From: Thermanaerovibrio velox DSM 12556 | GTDB taxonomy: Bacteria > Synergistota > Synergistia > Synergistales > Synergistaceae | Direction of reading: 5' to 3' | DNA: 64,000 nt | Assembly (NCBI RefSeq): GCF_000237825.1 | Contig: NZ_CM001377.1 | Span: forward strand, 744,001-808,000 | In this document: piece by piece, positions 59,942-64,000 of the stretch | Numbering within the stretch: position 1 is the stretch's first letter | Layout of the letters: every line of letters begins with the position of its first letter | Translations under genes and position numbers: made by a program | Notes under the pieces: model-generated | The model's database searches: none | Told to the model about the DNA's origin: nothing | Seen by the model: the letters and a program-made list of their open reading frames with translations, nothing else

Positions 59942-60385
59942 ATGGACGATATGGACAACAGGGAGTTCATGGAAGAGGTGGAGTCGGAAGAGGTGGCTGG
60001 TGCCTCCGGCAAGGTTAGGATATCCGAGGACGTGGTGGCCCAGATAGCGGTGAAGGCCCTCAGCGGGGTTGAGGGGGTTCGCCCTGCTAGCCCGGGGCTC
60101 ATGGCTAACCTAAGGTTGGGCAGGAAGGCTACTAACGGAGTTAGGATCTTGCTTTCCGAGGGGGAGTTCCCAGAGGTTCAGGTGGATGCATATGTGGCGG
60201 TTCGCTACGGCCTTAGGATCCCTGACGTATGCTGGGATGTTCAGGAAGCCATAAAGGAACAGGTAGAGCGTTATACCGGTTATACCGTGAGGGCGGTCAA
60301 CGTTTTCGTTCAGGGTATAACCTTCCAGGAGAAGCGAGACGACGAAGGTTATGAGGAGGCACCTTCTTTCATAGAGGAGGATTGA
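59942..60385 (+). CDS. Asp23/Gls24 family envelope stress protein
   Basis: 147 residues with the Asp23 core: KVRISEDVVAQIAVKALSGV near 20, VQVDAYVAVRYGLRIPDVCW near 79 and QEAIKEQVERYTGYTVRAVN near 101. Asp23 proteins sit under the membrane in Gram-positives; here the acidic N- and C-termini flank a single domain. ATG with GAGAGGGGG upstream. Position before nusB is the common one in Firmicutes. A terminator follows. Confidence 0.9.
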   Translation: MDDMDNREFMEEVESEEVAGASGKVRISEDVVAQIAVKALSGVEGVRPASPGLMANLRLGRKATNGVRILLSEGEFPEVQVDAYVAVRYGLRIPDVCWDVQEAIKEQVERYTGYTVRAVNVFVQGITFQEKRDDEGYEEAPSFIEED

Positions 60386-60406
60386 CCTTTTAGACTCGTC
60401 GCTTCC

Positions 60407-60439
60407 CGGCCTTCCAATTCCATGGAAGGCCGTTTTTTT
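60407..60439 (+). terminator. terminator after the asp23 gene
   Basis: CGGCCTTCCA-ATTCCA-TGGAAGGCCG, a 10-pair stem, then seven T. The remaining 170 bases up to the next start show nothing clear except a GGGGGG ribosome binding site. Confidence 0.92.
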
Positions 60440-60609
60440 GTTAGCTGTTAAGATTAACATAAAAAGAGTGGCGGTCTATACTTCCCTGGGCTTACCATGG
60501 GGTGAGAGGGCGTGTGAGCGGACGTTTTGAGCTTTTTGTGATGGGTGGGAAATGGTGACTTGTCCTTCTCTTCCGGCTATGCTTGTGTTCCGTGGGGGGT
60601 GTTGGTGCG

Positions 60610-61089
60610 ATGATGTACCTTTGGAAGTCCAATAAGCTCGGTAAGATATGGTTAGATGGTGATGGCATGAGGCGGATCGTGTCGCTTCAACTGCCCGGTG
60701 GGTATGTTTGCCAGGAGGTTTCATTCGTTGGTGACATGGACACCATTAACGTATTCATTGGTTTCCCCGAAGGGGAGTCTCAAGAGAAGCTGGACAGGAT
60801 AGGCAGGCTTTTGGAATCTAGGTTTAAGAGGTCCGGGATAAAGGTGTCGATTCACTGGGTTGAGCGCACCAAGGAAGTGGAGTGCTCATCGCCGCCGCTT
60901 TGGCGGACCCCCATCGTTTGGGCCGCTGGGGTTTCCACGTTGGTTGCATTGGCCCAGTTGGGGTTTAAGGGTATAACAAAGACCGTTATCGCGGGATGTC
61001 TCTCCTATGGAGTGGCTTGGCTTGCGTTGACAGATGATGGCAGGAAGTTGCTAAACTCCGTGATCAAAGAGGTGAAGAAGGGGAGATGA
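60610..61089 (+). CDS. small membrane protein with Asp23-like N-terminal part, function unknown
   Basis: 159 residues from ATG 60610, which follows GGGGGGTG by about 9 bases. The first 85 residues (GKIWLDGDGMRRIVSLQLPG to KVSIHWVERTKE) have the alternating strand-helix plan of an Asp23 domain but little identity. Two hydrophobic segments follow (TPIVWAAGVSTLVALAQLG near 104 and TVIAGCLSYGVAWLAL near 127). A role like AmaP, the membrane anchor of Asp23, is plausible from position but not shown. Overlaps nusB by 4 bases. Confidence 0.6.
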   Translation: MMYLWKSNKLGKIWLDGDGMRRIVSLQLPGGYVCQEVSFVGDMDTINVFIGFPEGESQEKLDRIGRLLESRFKRSGIKVSIHWVERTKEVECSSPPLWRTPIVWAAGVSTLVALAQLGFKGITKTVIAGCLSYGVAWLALTDDGRKLLNSVIKEVKKGR

Positions 61090-61541
61090 GTAGGGATCTG
61101 CCCAAGAAGCGGCGAAGGGCCAGGGAAATTGCCCTGCAGCTGGGCTATTTAATGGACATGCGTCAGGAGCTGCCGATGGATAAGGTCTTGTCCTCCTTGC
61201 CGCTTGAGGAGGAGGAGCCGGAGGTCAGAGATTACGCTACAGCCCTGGTTAGGGGGCTTTTTAAGGAACGGGATATATTGGAAGGCCTGCTTAGGGAGCA
61301 CCTGGTGGGGTGGCGTCCTGAGAGGATGGTTTCCGTCGATCGGGTTCTGATAAGGCTTGCCCTGTTGGAGGGATACGTGGATAGGTTGGTCCCCTATCCG
61401 GTGGCCATATCCGAGGCGGTGGAGTTGGCCAAGCTGTTTGGAACCGATGAGTCTGGGCGGTTCGTTAACGGTGTTCTAGGTCGGATGTTCAAGGATTTAT
61501 CTAAAGAATCGGGAGAGGCCTCCTCGGATGAGGAAGTCTGA
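61086..61541 (+). CDS. nusB: transcription antitermination factor NusB
   Basis: Binds boxA RNA with ribosomal protein S10 in rRNA antitermination. 151 residues, all-helical, with RRAREIALQLGYLMDMR near 8 and the family block RVLIRLALLEG...YPVAISEAVELAKLFGTDESGRFVNGVLGRM near the C-terminus. 4-base ATGA overlap with the preceding gene and 14-base overlap with xseA. Confidence 0.95.
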   Translation: MSRDLPKKRRRAREIALQLGYLMDMRQELPMDKVLSSLPLEEEEPEVRDYATALVRGLFKERDILEGLLREHLVGWRPERMVSVDRVLIRLALLEGYVDRLVPYPVAISEAVELAKLFGTDESGRFVNGVLGRMFKDLSKESGEASSDEEV

Positions 61542-62760
61542 CGGGGACGCTGTTTTTGACGTGGACTCCCTTACGGGGAGGATAAGGGAGGTCCTCAAGG
61601 CAGGGGAATTTCAAGACATCCTGGTTCAAGGCCAGATAGAGGGGCTTAAAAGGCACTCGAGCGGGCATGTTTACTTTACCCTTTTGGGTAAGGAGTCCAG
61701 GATAAGCTGTGCCATGTTCCGTTCTAGCGCCTCTTTGGTGTTGCATTGGCCGGAGGACGGACAGGATGTGGCTGTGCAGGGCGGTTTAGACCTTTACCCC
61801 CCTCGGGGGGCCTACCAGCTTATCGTGAGCAGATTATACCCCCTGGGGCAGGGTGATAGGGCCAAGCAGAAGGAGCTTCTTCAAAGAAAGCTTAGGGAAG
61901 AAGGGCTTTTCGATGAGCGTTTGAAAAGGCCGATCCCGCCAATACCTTCAAAGGTTGCGGTGATCACTTCTCTTACCGGTGCCGCCCTTCAAGATGTCAT
62001 AAGGGTCTCCGGGGAGAGGTTCCCGCAGTGCCCTTTGCTCGTAATCCCATCGGTGGTCCAAGGGTTGGAGGCCCCGCGGGCTATCGTTGCGTCCTTAAGG
62101 AGGGTTTCTGCCCTTGAGGGCTTGTCCTCCGTCATGCTGGTCCGGGGAGGTGGGTCGAGGGATGACCTGGATCCCTTTGATGACGAGGACGTGGCAAGGG
62201 CCATCAGGGCTTGCCCCTTCCCGGTGGTAACCGGGGTTGGGCATCAGGTTGACCTTACCATAGCGGATATGGCGGCGGACCTTTCCGCTCCCACCCCTTC
62301 TGGGGCGGCGGAAAGGGTCTTCCCGGATCGAAGGGACCTCTTATCTCGCCTGAATGGTAATGTTAGGTTGTCCAGGTCATCGGTTCAACGGCGCATAAGC
62401 ACCACAAGGGAAAGGCTGCTTGCCCTTAAGAGCACTATGAACCGGTCCGTGTATCACTCCCTGGACGCTAACCACAAGAGGCTTTCAGCCCTTATAGGGA
62501 CTTGTAGGTCATCGTTAAGCTTAAAGGTGGTACGGGTTGAGGGGGTGCTTAAAACCCTTGATGCCCGTTTAAACTCCCTTTCTCCCGATTGGATACTCAG
62601 GAGGGGATATGTCAAGGTGGAGGATCTGAAGGGACGGAAGATATGCTCCGCCCGAGATCTTGAGGTGGGACAGAGGATGGTTTTAAGGTTCAGGGACGGG
62701 TCGGTTTTAGGAGAAGTGATTAAGCCTTTGCCCCCAGGAGGTGACTTCGTAGATGCCTGA
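61528..62760 (+). CDS. xseA: exodeoxyribonuclease VII large subunit
   Basis: Single-strand exonuclease subunit. The N-terminal OB fold (QDILVQGQIEGLKRHSSGHVYFTL near 27) leads into the exonuclease domain: VAVITSLTGAALQDV near 143, VLRGGGSRDDLDPFDDEDVAR-like block near 203 and VGHQVDLTIADMAADLSAPTPSGAAE near 235, then a long helical region. 410 residues. The small subunit xseB does not follow here; mtnA does, overlapping by 8 bases. Confidence 0.95.
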   Translation: MRKSDGDAVFDVDSLTGRIREVLKAGEFQDILVQGQIEGLKRHSSGHVYFTLLGKESRISCAMFRSSASLVLHWPEDGQDVAVQGGLDLYPPRGAYQLIVSRLYPLGQGDRAKQKELLQRKLREEGLFDERLKRPIPPIPSKVAVITSLTGAALQDVIRVSGERFPQCPLLVIPSVVQGLEAPRAIVASLRRVSALEGLSSVMLVRGGGSRDDLDPFDDEDVARAIRACPFPVVTGVGHQVDLTIADMAADLSAPTPSGAAERVFPDRRDLLSRLNGNVRLSRSSVQRRISTTRERLLALKSTMNRSVYHSLDANHKRLSALIGTCRSSLSLKVVRVEGVLKTLDARLNSLSPDWILRRGYVKVEDLKGRKICSARDLEVGQRMVLRFRDGSVLGEVIKPLPPGGDFVDA

Positions 62761-63772
62761 CTCCTTCAGGTTCTTAAGGGAAGAAACGGCCTTGGAGATA
62801 TTGGATCAAAGGCTGATCCCCTTTCAGGTTAGCTATTTGAAGTGTACCAGCGCTGACCAGGTGGCCTCCGCAATAGTTTCCATGGCGGTTAGGGGAGCTC
62901 CAGCCATAGGCATAGCCGCTGCATTTGGAGTGGCTTTGGATGCGCTGGCGGGCAGAGATGTCGAGAGGGCCATAAGGATATTATGGGCCACAAGGCCTAC
63001 TGCGGTGAACCTGTTTTGGGCCCTGGATCGCATGAGGTCTATTGCGGGATTGCCCCCCGATATCCGAGGGGATGCCATGTTGAAGGAGGCCCTTTCAATA
63101 TGGGAGGAGGACCTAAGGATAAACAAGGCCATAGGGGCTAACGGCAGCGTACTCCTGCCTGAGAGGGCCAAGGTCATAACCCATTGCAACACTGGTTCTC
63201 TTGCCACCGGAGGGTACGGCACCGCTCTTGGGGTGATCAGGGCTGCTGTTGAGGCCGGTAAGGATGTAGAGGTCTTCGTGGATGAAACCCGTCCCAGGTT
63301 TCAGGGGGCGAGGCTTACCGCCTTTGAGCTGTTTTCTGATGGCATAAAGTTCACCGTGATCTGTGATTCCATGGCCCATTGGCTCATGCGAACCCGCAGG
63401 ATTGATGCGGTGTTGGTGGGGGCTGACAGGGTTGCCATGAACGGTGATGTGGCCAATAAGATCGGAACCTATTCATTGGCTGTGGGGGCCAAACATCATG
63501 GGGTCCCCTTTTATGTGGCGGCGCCCTCTTCGACCTTTGATCTCCAGTGCCCATCTGGAGAGGCGATCCCCATAGAGGAGAGGTCTCCAGAGGAGCTTAG
63601 GACATTGGGGGCGGAGACGTTGTTCCCGGAGGATTATCCGGTTTGGAATCCCTCCTTTGATGTTACCCCTAATGAGATGATATCCGCCATAATAACCGAG
63701 AAGGGAGTGCTTCATCCCCCTTATGGCGCGTCGATAAGATCCGTCCTTGGCTTTGAGGTTTTGAAGCCTTAG
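62753..63772 (+). CDS. mtnA: S-methyl-5-thioribose-1-phosphate isomerase
   Basis: Isomerises 5-methylthioribose-1-phosphate in methionine salvage. AVRGAPAIGIAAAFGVAL near 43, THCNTGSLATGGYGTALGV with the catalytic Cys145, ETRPRFQGARLTAFEL near 180, and GADRVAMNGDVANKIGTYSLA with the catalytic aspartate near 222 match MtnA rather than eIF2B-like paralogues. 339 residues is normal. The ATG lies in the end of xseA. AhcY, encoded next, handles the other SAM by-product. Confidence 0.95.
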   Translation: MPDSFRFLREETALEILDQRLIPFQVSYLKCTSADQVASAIVSMAVRGAPAIGIAAAFGVALDALAGRDVERAIRILWATRPTAVNLFWALDRMRSIAGLPPDIRGDAMLKEALSIWEEDLRINKAIGANGSVLLPERAKVITHCNTGSLATGGYGTALGVIRAAVEAGKDVEVFVDETRPRFQGARLTAFELFSDGIKFTVICDSMAHWLMRTRRIDAVLVGADRVAMNGDVANKIGTYSLAVGAKHHGVPFYVAAPSSTFDLQCPSGEAIPIEERSPEELRTLGAETLFPEDYPVWNPSFDVTPNEMISAIITEKGVLHPPYGASIRSVLGFEVLKP

Positions 63773-63817
63773 TTATCCTGGATAACTATAAAGATAAGAG
63801 ATTGGAAGGTGATTTTG

Positions 63818-64000
63818 ATGGGCCAGGCAGCGGTCCTCTCCCTGGCGGAGTCCGGGAAAAGGAAGATAGAGTGGGCGTGGAGGTACATGCCGGTGCTTCG
63901 GGCTTTAAGGGAGCGTTATTCCCCTTCGGCTCCCTTGGCTGGCCGTAAGCTGGCTTGCTGCCTGCACCTGGAGGCCAAGACCGCATGCCTTCTCCTCACA
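63818..64000 (+). CDS. ahcY: adenosylhomocysteinase, 3' partial
   Basis: The first 61 residues match the N-terminus of S-adenosylhomocysteine hydrolase: SLAESGKRKIEWAWRYMPVL near residue 8, then GRKLACCLHLEAKTACLLLT. The enzyme splits SAH into adenosine and homocysteine and uses bound NAD. GGAAGGTGAT lies 7 bases before the ATG. The gene runs off the right edge. Confidence 0.9.
   Translation, partial: MGQAAVLSLAESGKRKIEWAWRYMPVLRALRERYSPSAPLAGRKLACCLHLEAKTACLLLT

Overview
The window is a chromosomal segment from a bacterium with roughly 55-60 % GC (estimated by eye). I place it tentatively in the Synergistota (Thermanaerovibrio-like). The grounds are the general look of the rRNA genes, a Firmicutes-like gene order (phoH-pgpH-ybeY-...-cdd-era-recO, cdaA-cdaR-glmM) combined with a secretin-type type IV pilus that implies an outer membrane, and frequent TTG/GTG starts. 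This is inference from remembered patterns; no search was run. Almost everything is core housekeeping. No prophage, insertion sequence, CRISPR array or defence island was seen.

Layout: 1-4.6 kb holds the end of a TRAP (mtrB) gene, pyruvate kinase, a Nudix hydrolase, endonuclease IV and an amino-acid racemase. 4.6-11 kb is the c-di-AMP/amino-sugar block cdaA-cdaR-glmM-galU and then glmS, which is preceded by a clear glmS ribozyme. 11-13.7 kb, on the minus strand, holds an exported protein of unknown function, a response regulator with a degenerate second receiver, and a Fur-family regulator. 13.8-24.9 kb is tRNA-Gln, glmU-prs-rplY-pth-mfd-mazG, a NifU-like protein, phoH and pgpH. 24.9-36.5 kb is ybeY, a CBS membrane protein, cdd, era, recO, glyQ-glyS, the PPDK regulatory protein with ppdK, and a dGTPase. 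A minus-strand class A penicillin-binding protein follows. 39-44 kb is a complete rRNA operon (16S-tRNA-Ile-tRNA-Ala-23S-5S-terminator). 44.5-58.8 kb is an essentially complete type IV pilus locus (pilB, pilT, pilC, pilin, three minor pilins, a PilY1-like protein, pilM-N-O-P-Q). 58.8-64 kb is efp, a zinc-ribbon protein, an Asp23 protein, a small membrane protein, nusB, xseA, mtnA and the start of ahcY.

Functional links: CdaA makes c-di-AMP and PgpH degrades it. GlmM, GlmS and GlmU complete UDP-GlcNAc synthesis, and GlmS is presumably feedback-controlled by its GlcN6P-sensing ribozyme. The PPDK regulatory protein sits directly before its target. MtnA and AhcY both handle by-products of S-adenosylmethionine.

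The most striking points are the glmS ribozyme, an EF-P with arginine at the position normally held by the modified lysine, a TRAP gene 6 bases from pyruvate kinase, and seven conserved genes (prs, phoH, recO, glyQ, mrcA, pilB, pilP) each interrupted by an apparent one-base indel, six of them clearly one extra base in a homopolymer. The last point most likely reflects sequencing error, and those genes are annotated here as single reconstructed reading frames.
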